Of a DNA stretch of 64,000 nucleotides, positions 54,559-63,820 are shown piece by piece. Position 1 is the stretch's first letter. Each line of letters starts with the position of its first letter. Position numbers and translations under genes: made by a program. The DNA is from Sideroxydans sp. GTDB lineage: Bacteria; Pseudomonadota; Gammaproteobacteria; Burkholderiales; Gallionellaceae. The DNA is taken from positions 48,490 to 112,489 of the forward strand of contig WGNQ01000006.1 in the NCBI GenBank assembly GCA_016124455.1, in the 5' to 3' direction. The notes under the pieces are model-generated. The model was not told the origin of the DNA, made no database searches, and worked only from the letters and a program-made list of their open reading frames with translations.

Positions 54559-55067
54559 GTGCTGCGTGGCTTGGAGGCCACCGTCAGCAGGATATTGACG
54601 AGATAGATGCAAAATCCCGTAGCCATGATGATGCCGGAACTGGCAACGATCGGGCCATAGTAGTGGTGGATATGCGGCATCATTTGCGGGTCATTGAGTA
54701 ATGCATTCCCCTCCCAAACGCCGAATACGATTTGTGTGATGTAAAAATAGAATTGGCCGGTTGCCGTCCACCACAATGAGTGATTGACCAGTCGCAATGA
54801 GTAAATCGACTTGCCGCTGAATATGGGCAGCAAATAATATGAGGTGCCCATGGCAAGTATTACCACGCCGCCAACCAGATTCATGTGGGCATGAGCCAGT
54901 GGGTCGATCATGTGTCCGGGGCCGCCGTATGGGCTGCCGATAGAGTCCAGCCAGGCGCGGATGGGCGGCAATACTTGCAACATGCCGTGTATGGCGCCAA
55001 TGAAAAAAGAAACGGCGGAAACCAGCAAGAATTTAACTAGATGGGGATGTTCGGTATTTAAGCTCAT
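54555..55067 (-). CDS. Four-helix CcoN-fragment-like membrane protein, copy B
   Basis: A 170-residue protein, exactly the length of copy A (39275). Four helices; the segment DPLAHAHMNLVGGVVILAMG (residues 56-75) corresponds to CcoN helix II, with His59 matching the low-spin haem ligand, and SIYSLRLVNHSLWW resembles copy A's IYSMRLVKVHFW. More His lie at 61, 96, 132, 134 and 135. There is no CuB HH site. It is possibly a haem b subunit or a partner for a monohaem cytochrome. The 3' end overlaps the convergent FixH-like gene. Confidence 0.78.
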   Translation of the reverse strand: MSLNTEHPHLVKFLLVSAVSFFIGAIHGMLQVLPPIRAWLDSIGSPYGGPGHMIDPLAHAHMNLVGGVVILAMGTSYYLLPIFSGKSIYSLRLVNHSLWWTATGQFYFYITQIVFGVWEGNALLNDPQMMPHIHHYYGPIVASSGIIMATGFCIYLVNILLTVASKPRST

Positions 55068-55096
55068 TGCTGGAAGGACTGGGATGCGGGAATAAT

Positions 55097-55126
55097 AAAA
55101 GCACGGCCGCGAGGACCGTGCTTTTT
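55097..55126. terminator. Hairpin with flanking A/T tracts, possible bidirectional terminator
   Basis: A 10-bp stem (55097-55106 with 55116-55125) with AAAA/TTTT ends. On the minus strand it lies between the 59-residue ORF and copy B, so it may attenuate read-through. Confidence 0.75.
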
Positions 55127-55156
55127 GAATACATCAATGACAGACTGGCGCGCAGA

Positions 55157-55336
55157 TCAACCGTGGATCGAGTCGCTATCTGTTCGGAACGGTGCTTCGT
55201 AAGTAGATGTACGGCTAAGGTCTTCACCAGCCATTTTTTGTGCTTCGCGAAGCCGTTGTATACCCAAGCTGCCACCTGAAAGGGAAACGATAATGCCAAC
55301 GACGAAAATTCCGATGGGAACCAGCATATCCAGCAT
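55157..55336 (-). CDS. Single-helix microprotein (59 aa)
   Basis: A 59-residue ORF on the minus strand with a strong AAGGAGAGAATCTT site. One helix (MLVPIGIFVVGIIVSLSGGSL, cited in part) then a charged tail REAQKMAGEDLSRTS. It lies 89 bp upstream of copy B, with a hairpin between. No family recognised. It is the fourth microprotein of the region; its dedicated ribosome-binding site supports it being real. Confidence 0.7.
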   Translation of the reverse strand: MLDMLVPIGIFVVGIIVSLSGGSLGIQRLREAQKMAGEDLSRTSTYEAPFRTDSDSIHG

Positions 55337-55421
55337 AAGATTCTCTCCTTGATAATATTTTTCATTTTAAACAGTGTGTTGCCGACCATCGCCACTTGCA
55401 GCTTTGTCAGTGTAGCCAATT

Positions 55422-55438
55422 GTTGCACATTGTGCAAC
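55422..55438. promoter_or_regulatory. Perfect 17-bp palindrome between the oxidase cluster and PP0621-pilSR
   Basis: GTTGCACATTGTGCAAC is a perfect inverted repeat around a central T, in the 292-bp divergent gap 55337-55628. It could be an operator for either side. It does not match the FNR/ANR consensus TTGAT-N4-ATCAA. The remainder of the gap shows no gene. Confidence 0.5.
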
Positions 55439-55628
55439 TATCGCCACAAGGGGCGGGAATCGCGCTATCTCCCTTTCTGGCGTGGCTATGGCACAATTCT
55501 TCTGTGGCGGCTCCAGTCGCCGGACGGGCTTTAAAGTAACTCCTTGCGGAGATGGTGAAGAATGTGGGTGCTATGCCTCTATTTGAATTGTTGTGCGTTG
55601 TCGGTGGCGTGTTCCGCGGGGTAAGGCA

Positions 55629-55859
55629 ATGAGTCGCTTGCTGTTCCTTATTGCGGTGGCTGTGGTTGTTTACTGGTTGCTTAAATCCTACCGTGAGCGG
55701 TTGCCTGAAGATAAGGCTGTCGACGGGGTCGAGGACATGGTGCGCTGCGCCTATTGCGGTGTGCATTTGCCCAAGAGCGAAGGTATTCTGGCGGATGGGC
55801 GGCATTATTGTAGCGAGGCGCACCGCCGTGCTTCTGTTTTTCCGCCTCCTGGGGCCTGA
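55629..55859 (+). CDS. PP0621-family small zinc-ribbon membrane protein
   Basis: A 76-residue protein with one N-terminal helix (about residues 3-17) and a C-terminal treble-clef-like zinc motif CAYCGVHLPKSEG...YCSEAHRR. It is the PP0621 family gene commonly found directly before pilS in Beta- and Gammaproteobacteria. Function is unknown. The stop overlaps the pilS start (TGATG). ATG 55629 was chosen over upstream in-frame codons. Confidence 0.88.
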   Translation: MSRLLFLIAVAVVVYWLLKSYRERLPEDKAVDGVEDMVRCAYCGVHLPKSEGILADGRHYCSEAHRRASVFPPPGA

Positions 55860-57487
55860 TGCGAGATAACCTGCTTTCCCCGGCTTGGGAGCGGTTGCGC
55901 TCGCGTACTTATGTCGCCCCGACCCAGGAGGCGCTGTGGCAATCAATCTACTACTTCAATTTGTACCGCTTGATACTGGGCGGAATGTTTGTTTTCCTGT
56001 CTGGGACGTTCGGTAGCTCGCTATCGTTGGGTGCCCGCAACCTGGCGCTGTTCTATAACATCAGTTTCATCTATGTGTTGTTTGCCTTGGCATCGCAACT
56101 GGCGATCAGATTGCGCAAGCCGAGATTTGCGTTCCAGCTTTCATTCCAGGTGGGGACGGATATCGTATGTGTAACATTGTTGTCGCATGCCAGTGGGGGT
56201 ATTCAGAGTAGTCTGGGGATGTTGCTGCTGGTATCGCTGGCTGCCGCGGGGTTAATCAGCCGCGGCCGGATTACGTTATTTTTTGCCGCACTGGCGAGCA
56301 TCGCGGTTTTGCTGGAGCACTCCTACTCCGTGCTGGCCGAGGAGGCGGAGGTAGCGCAGTATTTGCATGCCGGCTTGCTGAGCGTGGCGTATTTTGCGGT
56401 GGCCTGGGTGGCGCATACTCTGGCAAAGTATGCCGTTGCCAGCGAGAAGCTGGCGGCGCAGCGTGGTGTGGATCTGGCCAATATGGCGGAGGCTAATCGC
56501 CTGGTGATTCAAGGGATGCTGGATGGCGTTCTGGTAGTGGACGAGCGGGGTGTGGTCCGGCAGTTCAACCCCAGTGCCGAACGCCTGCTGGGGTACCAGT
56601 TCCCGGTGGCGGGCGGGGTCACGCTGGAACGGTGTGCGCCATTGCTGGCAGGTTTGTTTGCTGTGTGGCGGCAGGATCGGGGGCGAGGTGCGGAGGTGGT
56701 GCAATTCCCGGCTTCAGGCGGGCAGGCTCGAGTGAGTTTTCTGCCGGTACAGCGCGAAGGTTTCTGGGGGGCGCTGGTGTTTCTTGAGGATATGCGGCGC
56801 ATTCAGGCGCAGGCGCAGCAAATCAAGCTGGCTGCCCTTGGGCGACTGACTGCCAATATCGCACATGAGGTGCGCAATCCCTTGTCGGCCATCAGCTATG
56901 CTACCGAGCTGTTGCATGAGGAAAAACCGGATCCGGCACACGAAAGGCTGGTGCGGATCATTCTCGATAATACCGCACGACTGAACCGCATTGTGCAGGA
57001 TGTCATGCAGTTGAACCGGCGAGACCGGGCGCAGGCAGAACTATTGCGACTGGACTATGTGCTGCCCAGACTGGTTAGCGAAGTATGCGAGGCAGAGCAT
57101 GTGGATGCAGGTATTTTCAATTTGAATATCGAGGCGAATTGTGAGGTTGAGTTCGATCGTGGGCATTTTGACCAAGTATTATGGAACCTGTGTGGCAATG
57201 CTTTGCGCTACTGTCAGAAACGAGCCGGGAGCGTGCAATTACGCGTGTCATCTGCGGACAGTCACGCCGTGATGCTGGAAATCTCGGATGATGGCTCCGG
57301 GGTTGCGCTTGCGGCTGAGCCGCAATTGTTTGAGCCATTTTTTACCACGGAAGCAAGCGGTACGGGACTGGGGCTGTATATCGCACGCGAGTTATGTGAG
57401 GCCAATGGGGCTATGCTGGAATATGTGCGGCGAACGCTGGGCGGCGCATGTTTCCGTATTGTTTTTGGAGGAAGAATTGGGGACTGA
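55859..57487 (+). CDS. pilS: Sensor histidine kinase PilS
   Basis: A 542-residue kinase with six predicted helices (about residues 28-205), a PAS domain (LVIQGMLDGVLVVDERGVV), H-box NIAHEVRNPLSAISYA, N-box LWNLCGNALRYC, and G-boxes EISDDGSGV and SGTGLGLYIARELCEANGA. Domain order and partner gene match PilS, which controls type IV pilin transcription. pilR overlaps its end. The rest of the pilus genes are outside the window. Confidence 0.94.
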   Translation: MRDNLLSPAWERLRSRTYVAPTQEALWQSIYYFNLYRLILGGMFVFLSGTFGSSLSLGARNLALFYNISFIYVLFALASQLAIRLRKPRFAFQLSFQVGTDIVCVTLLSHASGGIQSSLGMLLLVSLAAAGLISRGRITLFFAALASIAVLLEHSYSVLAEEAEVAQYLHAGLLSVAYFAVAWVAHTLAKYAVASEKLAAQRGVDLANMAEANRLVIQGMLDGVLVVDERGVVRQFNPSAERLLGYQFPVAGGVTLERCAPLLAGLFAVWRQDRGRGAEVVQFPASGGQARVSFLPVQREGFWGALVFLEDMRRIQAQAQQIKLAALGRLTANIAHEVRNPLSAISYATELLHEEKPDPAHERLVRIILDNTARLNRIVQDVMQLNRRDRAQAELLRLDYVLPRLVSEVCEAEHVDAGIFNLNIEANCEVEFDRGHFDQVLWNLCGNALRYCQKRAGSVQLRVSSADSHAVMLEISDDGSGVALAAEPQLFEPFFTTEASGTGLGLYIARELCEANGAMLEYVRRTLGGACFRIVFGGRIGD

Positions 57488-58850
57488 TCGGCAATCTGGT
57501 GTTTCTGCTGCGGGTGCGCCGCGCGTACTGGTGGTAGATGACGAACCCGATATTCTGGAACTGCTGGAGCTTGCGTTGCTGCGGATGGGGCTGGAGGTGG
57601 ATCGCGCCGCTAATGTGCGCGAAGCGCTGCAGCAGTTAAAGGAGCATGCATATGACCTGTGCCTGACCGATATGCGCTTGCCGGATGGGGACGGCTTGGC
57701 GGTGGTGCGTTATATCACCGAGCATTGCACCGATGTGCCGGTGGCTGTGATTACCGCACACGGCAACATGGAAAATGCAATTTCGGTGCTCAAGGCCGGT
57801 GCTTTTGATTACCTTTCCAAGCCGGTTGCGCTGGAGCAATTGCGTGCGCTGGTCAAGGCGGCGCTCAAATTGCCGCATCATTCGGCTGGGGCCCCGGATG
57901 GCGCGCACACGCTGCTGGGGACATCTCCGGCAATGGAGCGGGTGCGCGGCCTGATTGAGCGTGTGGCGCGCAGCCAGGCGCCGGTGCATATCAGTGGCGA
58001 ATCCGGCAGCGGCAAGGAGCTTGCGGCACGACTGATCGTGGAAAAGAGTGCGCGGAGCGACCAGCCTTTTGTCGCGGTGAACTGCGGCGCGATTCCGGAG
58101 AACCTGATGGAAAGCGAATTCTTTGGGTATCGCAAAGGGGCATTTACCGGCGCGGAGCGGGATCGTGACGGTTTTTTCCAGGCGGCGAATGGCGGCACAC
58201 TGTTTCTTGATGAAGTTGCCGATTTGCCACTGACCATGCAGGTCAAGTTATTGCGCGCTATTCAGGAGAAGAGGGTGCGCAAGGTGGGCGATACGCAGGA
58301 AGAGCCGGTCGATGTGCGCATCATCAGCGCTACCCATCGTGCGTTGGGGGATCTGGTGTTGCAGGGGAGGTTTCGTCAGGACTTGTATTACCGCTTGAAC
58401 GTGATTGCCTTGCAAATGCCTTCATTGCGCGAAATGCGCGATGATATTGCCGATATTGCGCGCCAGTTGCTGCATCGTTTGCGCGGGGATGTGGCTATCG
58501 AGTTTGCACCGGAAGCGCTGCAGGCTTTGCGCCAGTACGACTTCCCGGGCAATGTTCGTGAGCTGGAAAACCTGATTGAGCGTGCGTTGGCGTTGTGCGA
58601 GGGCGGAGTTATTCGGTCTGCCGATTTGCATCTGTTGCCGGTGCAGAGGGAGGGGCAAGCTGAGGACGGTGGCGGAGCCAGGTTTCCGTTGCCGGATTAC
58701 CTTGATCGCGTTGAGCGTGAAGCAATCCTGGAAGCCCTGCGTCAGACCAACTTTAATCGTACGGCTGCAGCCAAGGTGCTCGGGGTTACCTTTCGCGCAT
58801 TGCGTTACCGCATGGAACGGCTGGGTGTCACCGGCAGGGAAGAAGGGTAG
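57477..58850 (+). CDS. pilR: Sigma54-dependent response regulator PilR
   Basis: A 457-residue NtrC-type activator. Receiver domain (VLVVDDEPDILELL, acceptor Asp in LTDMRLPDGDG), AAA+ domain with GESGSGKELAARLI, the sigma54-contact loop GAFTGA (RKGAFTGAERDRDG) and GGTLFLDEVADLPL, and a C-terminal Fis-type HTH (NRTAAAKVLGVTFRALRYRM). The TTG at 57477 behind GGAGGA gives the expected length and overlaps pilS by 11 bp. It probably drives pilA with RpoN. Confidence 0.94.
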   Translation: MGTDRQSGVSAAGAPRVLVVDDEPDILELLELALLRMGLEVDRAANVREALQQLKEHAYDLCLTDMRLPDGDGLAVVRYITEHCTDVPVAVITAHGNMENAISVLKAGAFDYLSKPVALEQLRALVKAALKLPHHSAGAPDGAHTLLGTSPAMERVRGLIERVARSQAPVHISGESGSGKELAARLIVEKSARSDQPFVAVNCGAIPENLMESEFFGYRKGAFTGAERDRDGFFQAANGGTLFLDEVADLPLTMQVKLLRAIQEKRVRKVGDTQEEPVDVRIISATHRALGDLVLQGRFRQDLYYRLNVIALQMPSLREMRDDIADIARQLLHRLRGDVAIEFAPEALQALRQYDFPGNVRELENLIERALALCEGGVIRSADLHLLPVQREGQAEDGGGARFPLPDYLDRVEREAILEALRQTNFNRTAAAKVLGVTFRALRYRMERLGVTGREEG

Positions 58851-58853
58851 GGT

Positions 58854-59390
58854 GTGAGGGTCGATGCGAAGGGGTGGATGAGCGGGGTGCGGCGTATATA
58901 TTCGCCAAACTGTGATGCGCGTCCCAGTGCTACCGTCATTGACCTGCTGGTCATACATAACATCAGTCTGCCGCCAGGCGAGTTTGGTGGCGATGCTGTT
59001 ATCGCACTATTTGGTAATGCACTGGATATCGATGCTCACCCCTACTATGCCCAGCTTCGTGATTTAAGGGTTTCGGCGCATTTCTTCATTCGGCGACACG
59101 GCGAGATTATCCAGTTTGTGCCATGCGGCAAGCGAGCCTGGCATGCGGGCGTTTCACAATGGCGCGGACGGGAACGCTGCAATGATTTTTCCATTGGTAT
59201 TGAGCTGGAGGGGGCGGACACCGAACAATATACCGCAGCGCAATATGCTTCCCTAGTCAGGCTTACGCGCAGACTGCGGCGCGCCTACCCGATTCGCGAC
59301 ATTGTCGGGCACTCCGATATTGCGCCGGGGCGCAAGACGGATCCCGGACCTCACTTCGATTGGTCCCGCTACCTTGGGGCGCTCAGATAA
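58854..59390 (+). CDS. ampD: 1,6-anhydro-N-acetylmuramyl-L-alanine amidase AmpD
   Basis: A 178-residue zinc amidase of the amidase_2 family: LLVIHNISLPPGEFGG with the first zinc His, VSAHFFIRRHGEIIQFV, then WHAGVSQWRGRERCNDFSIGIELEG and GHSDIAPGRKTDPGPHFDW with the last His and Lys/Asp. It recycles anhydromuropeptides in the cytoplasm. The GTG start is 4 bp after the pilR stop. The pilR-ampD-nrdA order is usual in this group. Confidence 0.94.
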   Translation: MRVDAKGWMSGVRRIYSPNCDARPSATVIDLLVIHNISLPPGEFGGDAVIALFGNALDIDAHPYYAQLRDLRVSAHFFIRRHGEIIQFVPCGKRAWHAGVSQWRGRERCNDFSIGIELEGADTEQYTAAQYASLVRLTRRLRRAYPIRDIVGHSDIAPGRKTDPGPHFDWSRYLGALR

Positions 59391-59441
59391 CCTGTCTTTG
59401 GGAGATTCGTGCCTTGCTGTGCAATTAAGCCAAAATTCCGC

Positions 59442-59506
59442 TTGCATAAATTCTTCGATGTACTAGAATTAGCGAAAATAAGGTAAAAAAACACTAGATA
59501 TAGTGG
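59442..59506 (+). promoter_or_regulatory. nrdA promoter with two NrdR-like boxes
   Basis: ACACTAGATATAGTGG (59491-59506) fits the NrdR box. A second, weaker copy GTACTAGAATTAGCGA lies at 59460-59475, 31 bp upstream, the usual NrdR pair spacing. TTGCAT (59442) and TAGAAT (59464), 16 bp apart, form a promoter overlapping the weak box. Repression by ATP/dATP-loaded NrdR is inferred; nrdR itself is not in the window. Confidence 0.8.
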
Positions 59507-59560
59507 TTTTGGTTTTTTTTTTGGGGCTGACTCAGTCCGGGCGATCAAAGGGAGGGTTGT

Positions 59561-62416
59561 ATGTTGCTTGCTAGTGACGGTGTTTATTCCTCGGCAGTTC
59601 CTATTCATAACGTTCCAAACGACCCGGTTTCATCCGGCAGGCCATTCGATCAATACAAAATAATCCGCCGCAACGGTTCCGTTGTGCCATTCGAGCCGGC
59701 AAAGATCACAATCGCCATGACCAAGGCATTTATTGCCGTGAATGGTGGGCAGGGTGCGGCTTCTGCGCGCGTGCGCGAACAGGTTGAGCGGCTGACAGAG
59801 AATGTTGTTGCCGCATTGTTGCGCCGCCAGCCGCATGGCGGCACGTTGCATATCGAGGATATTCAGGATCAGGTTGAGCTGTCCATGATGCGTTCCGGTG
59901 AGCATGATGTGGCACGTTCCTATGTGCTGTATCGCGAGGCGCGCGCGAAAGAGCGTTCCAAGGCCAAAAAGGACGCGCAGGAGCCTGCCCATGTAATCAA
60001 TGTGCTGGACAAGGACGGCAAGCGCCCGCTGGATGTTGCCGGATTGCTGGAGTTGGTGGAGTCGTCGTGCGTTGGTCTGGGCGACGGGGTGGATGCCGGG
60101 CAGATTTTGCAGCTTACCCTGAAAGACCTGTATGACGGCGTGCCCGTGGAAGAGGTGCGCAAATGCGTCATCCTGTCGGCGCGCTCGCTTATCGAGCAGG
60201 ATCCGGCCTATGGTTTCGTTACTGCCCGCTTGTTGCTGAACAATATTCGTTGTGAGGTGCTGGGCGAGGAGGTTGGCCATGCCGAGATGGCAACGCGCTA
60301 TGCCGAGTATTTTCCGCAATTCATCAAGCGCGGGATTGAAGCGGAATTGCTGGATGAAGAGTTGGCGCATTTTGATCTGCCGCGTCTGGCCAGGGAGCTG
60401 GATGCGAGTCGCGATCTGCAGTTTGGTTATCTTGGCCTGCAAACATTGTATGACCGTTATTTCCTGCACGTTGAAGATGCGCGTATCGAATTGCCGCAGG
60501 CTTTCTTCATGCGCGTAGCAATGGGATTGGCACTGAACGAAATTGATCGCGAGGCGCGTGCCATTGAATTCTATCGGCTGTTGTCCAGCTTCGATTTCAT
60601 GAGTTCTACGCCGACGTTGTTTAACTCGGGGACGCGTCGTTCACAGTTGTCCTCCTGTTACCTCACTACTGTCCCCGATGATCTGGATGGCATCTATGAG
60701 GCGCTGAAAGAGAATGCGCTGTTGTCCAAGTTTGCCGGCGGGCTGGGTAATGACTGGACCAATGTTCGTGCCTTGGGTAGTCATATCAAGGGGACCAATG
60801 GCAAGTCTCAGGGGGTGGTGCCATTCCTCAAGGTGGTAAACGATACGGCCGTTGCGGTCAATCAGGGGGGCAAGCGCAAGGGTGCGGTATGTGCGTATCT
60901 GGAAACCTGGCATTTGGACATCGAGGAATTCCTTGAGCTGCGCAAGAATACCGGTGATGACCGTCGTCGCACGCATGATATGAATACCGCGAACTGGATT
61001 CCGGATTTGTTCATGAAGCGCGTAATGGAGGGCGGCGAATGGACGCTGTTCTCGCCGGCAACCTGCCCGGATTTGCATGACAAGTTTGGCGCTGAATTTG
61101 AGCAGGCCTATTTGGCTTATGAAGCCAAGGTCGCAAGCGGTGAGCTCAAACTGTTCAAGAAGGTGCCTGCGCAGACGCTGTGGCGCAAGATGCTGACCAT
61201 GCTGTTCGAGACCGGACACCCCTGGATTACCTTCAAGGACCCGTGCAATGTGCGCTCCCCGCAGCAGCATGTGGGCGTCGTCCACAGTTCCAATCTGTGT
61301 ACGGAAATTACGTTGAACACTTCGGATTCTGAAATTGCCGTATGCAACCTGGGTTCGGTGAATCTGGCTGCACACCTGTATCCGAAGGGGCACGAGAAAT
61401 TTGGGCAGATCGACCACGACAAGCTCAAGCGCACGGTTGGCACGGCCATGCGTATGCTGGACAACGTGATCGACATCAACTATTACGCAGTCGGCAAGGC
61501 GCGCAATTCCAATCTCAAGCACCGTCCGGTCGGGATGGGCATCATGGGTTTCCAGGATAGCCTGCTCGAGTTGCGCATTCCCTATGCCAGCCAGGAGGCG
61601 GTGGAGTTTGCTGACCGTTCGATGGAGGCGGTGTGTTACTACGCCTATTGGGCTTCTACCGAGTTGGCCGAGGAGCGCGGCCGCTACGCGACCTATCGTG
61701 GCAGCCTGTGGGATCGAGGCATCCTGCCGCAGGATACGGTGGAGCTGCTGCGTCAGTCACGCGGTGGCTACGTCGAGGTTGATGACTCCGTTACCATGGA
61801 GTGGGACGCGTTGCGCGCACGCATTCGTCAGCATGGCATGCGCAATTCGAACTGTATTGCCATTGCACCAACGGCGACCATCTCCAATATTGTCGGCGTG
61901 GCGGCAAGTATCGAGCCGACTTATCAGAATATTTTCGTCAAATCGAATCTGTCGGGGGAGTTCACCGTGATCAATGATCATCTGGTGAATGACCTGAAGC
62001 AACTCGGGCTGTGGGATGAGGTGATGATCTCGGATCTGAAGTATTTTGACGGCAGTCTCGCCAAGATCGACCGCATTCCTGCCGAGTTGCGCAATCTCTA
62101 CACTACGGCCTTCGAGGTCGAGCCGCAGTGGCTGATCGAGGCGGCAGCGCGCCGCCAGAAGTGGATCGATCAGGCGCAATCGCTGAATATCTATATGGCA
62201 GGGGTGTCTGGTCGCAAGCTTGATGAGACTTACCGGCTGGCTTGGCTGCGAGGTCTGAAGACCACTTATTACTTGCGTACGCTGGGTGCAACCTCGGCGG
62301 AAAAATCGACATCACGCACTGGTGCGCTGAACGCGGTATCGACTGGCGAGGGTTCGGGGGGCGAAGAGACTAAGTTCTGTTCGATCGATAATCCGGAATG
62401 CGAGGCCTGCCAGTAA
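59561..62416 (+). CDS. nrdA: Class Ia ribonucleoside-diphosphate reductase, alpha subunit
   Basis: A 951-residue catalytic subunit. An N-terminal ATP-cone (IIRRNGSVVPFEPAKITIAM, about residues 32-51 on) gives overall activity regulation. Catalytic residues are in SSCYLTTV, SNLCTEITL (Asn, Cys, Glu) and EIAVCNLGSV, with the reducing pair near the end ECEACQ. It converts NDPs to dNDPs with the beta subunit's tyrosyl radical. It is preceded by NrdR boxes and followed by nrdB after 116 bp. Confidence 0.96.
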   Translation: MLLASDGVYSSAVPIHNVPNDPVSSGRPFDQYKIIRRNGSVVPFEPAKITIAMTKAFIAVNGGQGAASARVREQVERLTENVVAALLRRQPHGGTLHIEDIQDQVELSMMRSGEHDVARSYVLYREARAKERSKAKKDAQEPAHVINVLDKDGKRPLDVAGLLELVESSCVGLGDGVDAGQILQLTLKDLYDGVPVEEVRKCVILSARSLIEQDPAYGFVTARLLLNNIRCEVLGEEVGHAEMATRYAEYFPQFIKRGIEAELLDEELAHFDLPRLARELDASRDLQFGYLGLQTLYDRYFLHVEDARIELPQAFFMRVAMGLALNEIDREARAIEFYRLLSSFDFMSSTPTLFNSGTRRSQLSSCYLTTVPDDLDGIYEALKENALLSKFAGGLGNDWTNVRALGSHIKGTNGKSQGVVPFLKVVNDTAVAVNQGGKRKGAVCAYLETWHLDIEEFLELRKNTGDDRRRTHDMNTANWIPDLFMKRVMEGGEWTLFSPATCPDLHDKFGAEFEQAYLAYEAKVASGELKLFKKVPAQTLWRKMLTMLFETGHPWITFKDPCNVRSPQQHVGVVHSSNLCTEITLNTSDSEIAVCNLGSVNLAAHLYPKGHEKFGQIDHDKLKRTVGTAMRMLDNVIDINYYAVGKARNSNLKHRPVGMGIMGFQDSLLELRIPYASQEAVEFADRSMEAVCYYAYWASTELAEERGRYATYRGSLWDRGILPQDTVELLRQSRGGYVEVDDSVTMEWDALRARIRQHGMRNSNCIAIAPTATISNIVGVAASIEPTYQNIFVKSNLSGEFTVINDHLVNDLKQLGLWDEVMISDLKYFDGSLAKIDRIPAELRNLYTTAFEVEPQWLIEAAARRQKWIDQAQSLNIYMAGVSGRKLDETYRLAWLRGLKTTYYLRTLGATSAEKSTSRTGALNAVSTGEGSGGEETKFCSIDNPECEACQ

Positions 62417-62532
62417 GCGGCGGCAGATATCTGTGCTGCGGCCAGGCTGCTTCCCGGCAGGGAAGAGTGAGGCTGCTCCGAAAATAATTAATTCGTTTGC
62501 GGGCAGGGCGAATAAACAGAAGGTGGAAAACT

Positions 62533-63672
62533 ATGCTGACATTTGAAGATGGAGTAATTCCCGATACGGCGGCCGTGGGCGCGCGCATGGCTTCGATGGG
62601 TGCAGCAGGGGCGATGCAGGCTGAAGAACGTGGGTACACCATTGCTGCAGCAGGCAGTGGCCGCATTCGCGTGGAAGACAAGCGCATCATCAATTGCAAT
62701 GCCGACGTGAATCAGCTGGTGCCATTCAAGTACAAATGGGCGTGGGAGAAATATCTTTCTGCCTGTGCCAATCACTGGATGCCGCAAGAGGTGAATATGT
62801 CCGCCGACATCGCGCTATGGAAGAGTGGTGGGCTGACCGAAGATGAACGACGCCTGGTGAAGCGCAATCTGGGCTTTTTCACCACTGCGGACAGTCTGGC
62901 TGCGAATAATATCGTGCTTGGTACATACCGCCATATCACCAATCCGGAATGCCGACAGTTCCTGTTGCGCCAGGCCTTTGAGGAGGCCATCCATACTCAT
63001 GCTTACCAGTACATTGTGGAAAGCCTGGGACTGGACGATGGCGAGATTTTCAACATGTACCACGAAGTGTCCAGTATTCGTGACAAGGATGAGTTTCTGC
63101 TGCCGTTTATCGATACGCTGACCAATCCGGAATTCAAGACCGGCACGCTGGAAAATGACCAGAAGCTGCTGAAGAGCCTGATCGTGTTCGCCTGCATTAT
63201 GGAAGGGCTGTTTTTCTACGTTGGCTTTGTGCAGATTCTTGCGCTGGGGCGCCAGAACAAGATGACTGGCGCGGCGGAGCAGTATCAATACATCATGCGC
63301 GATGAGTCCATGCACCTGAATTTCGGTGTCGACGTGATCAACCAGATCAAGCTGGAAAACCCGAATTTGTGGACAACAGAGTTTCGTGCGGAAATTCGCG
63401 GGCTGATGCAGAAAGGCGTAGAGCTGGAGTATCGTTATGCCGAGGACACCATGCCGCGCGGTATTCTTGGCCTGAACGCCGGGATGTTCAAAGAATATTT
63501 GCGCTTTATTGCAAATCGCCGTTGCCAGCAAATTGGTCTGGATATATTGTACGCTGGTGCGACCAACCCATTCCCGTGGATGGCGGAAATGATCGATCTC
63601 AAGAAAGAGAAAAATTTCTTTGAGACGCGCGTAACCGAATATCAAAGTGGTGGCGCTCTGTCTTGGGATTAA
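62533..63672 (+). CDS. nrdB: Class Ia ribonucleoside-diphosphate reductase, beta subunit
   Basis: A 379-residue ferritin-like subunit. Iron-ligand Glu and His are in [13 protein letters not shown], where Tyr158 corresponds to the radical Tyr122 of E. coli NrdB (E-x2-H-x3-Y spacing kept). A second ligand set is in [14 protein letters not shown] 62533 follows AAGGTGGAAAACT; an upstream in-frame extension is not family sequence. It ends [13 protein letters not shown], the C-terminal tail that docks into NrdA. Confidence 0.95.
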   Translation: MLTFEDGVIPDTAAVGARMASMGAAGAMQAEERGYTIAAAGSGRIRVEDKRIINCNADVNQLVPFKYKWAWEKYLSACANHWMPQEVNMSADIALWKSGGLTEDERRLVKRNLGFFTTADSLAANNIVLGTYRHITNPECRQFLLRQAFEEAIHTHAYQYIVESLGLDDGEIFNMYHEVSSIRDKDEFLLPFIDTLTNPEFKTGTLENDQKLLKSLIVFACIMEGLFFYVGFVQILALGRQNKMTGAAEQYQYIMRDESMHLNFGVDVINQIKLENPNLWTTEFRAEIRGLMQKGVELEYRYAEDTMPRGILGLNAGMFKEYLRFIANRRCQQIGLDILYAGATNPFPWMAEMIDLKKEKNFFETRVTEYQSGGALSWD

Positions 63673-63820
63673 TATTGCATGGCCGGATCGTGCCGCAGGC
63701 TGCGCAGCAGCCTGCCGACGCCGGTCAAAGGGCTTCGGCCACACTGCTGGGCGGTGTGCTGGAGGTGTAGTCGTTGTTCGTGTTGTTCTTTTTTAACTTT
63801 CATTTTTGAAGGAGGTTGAG

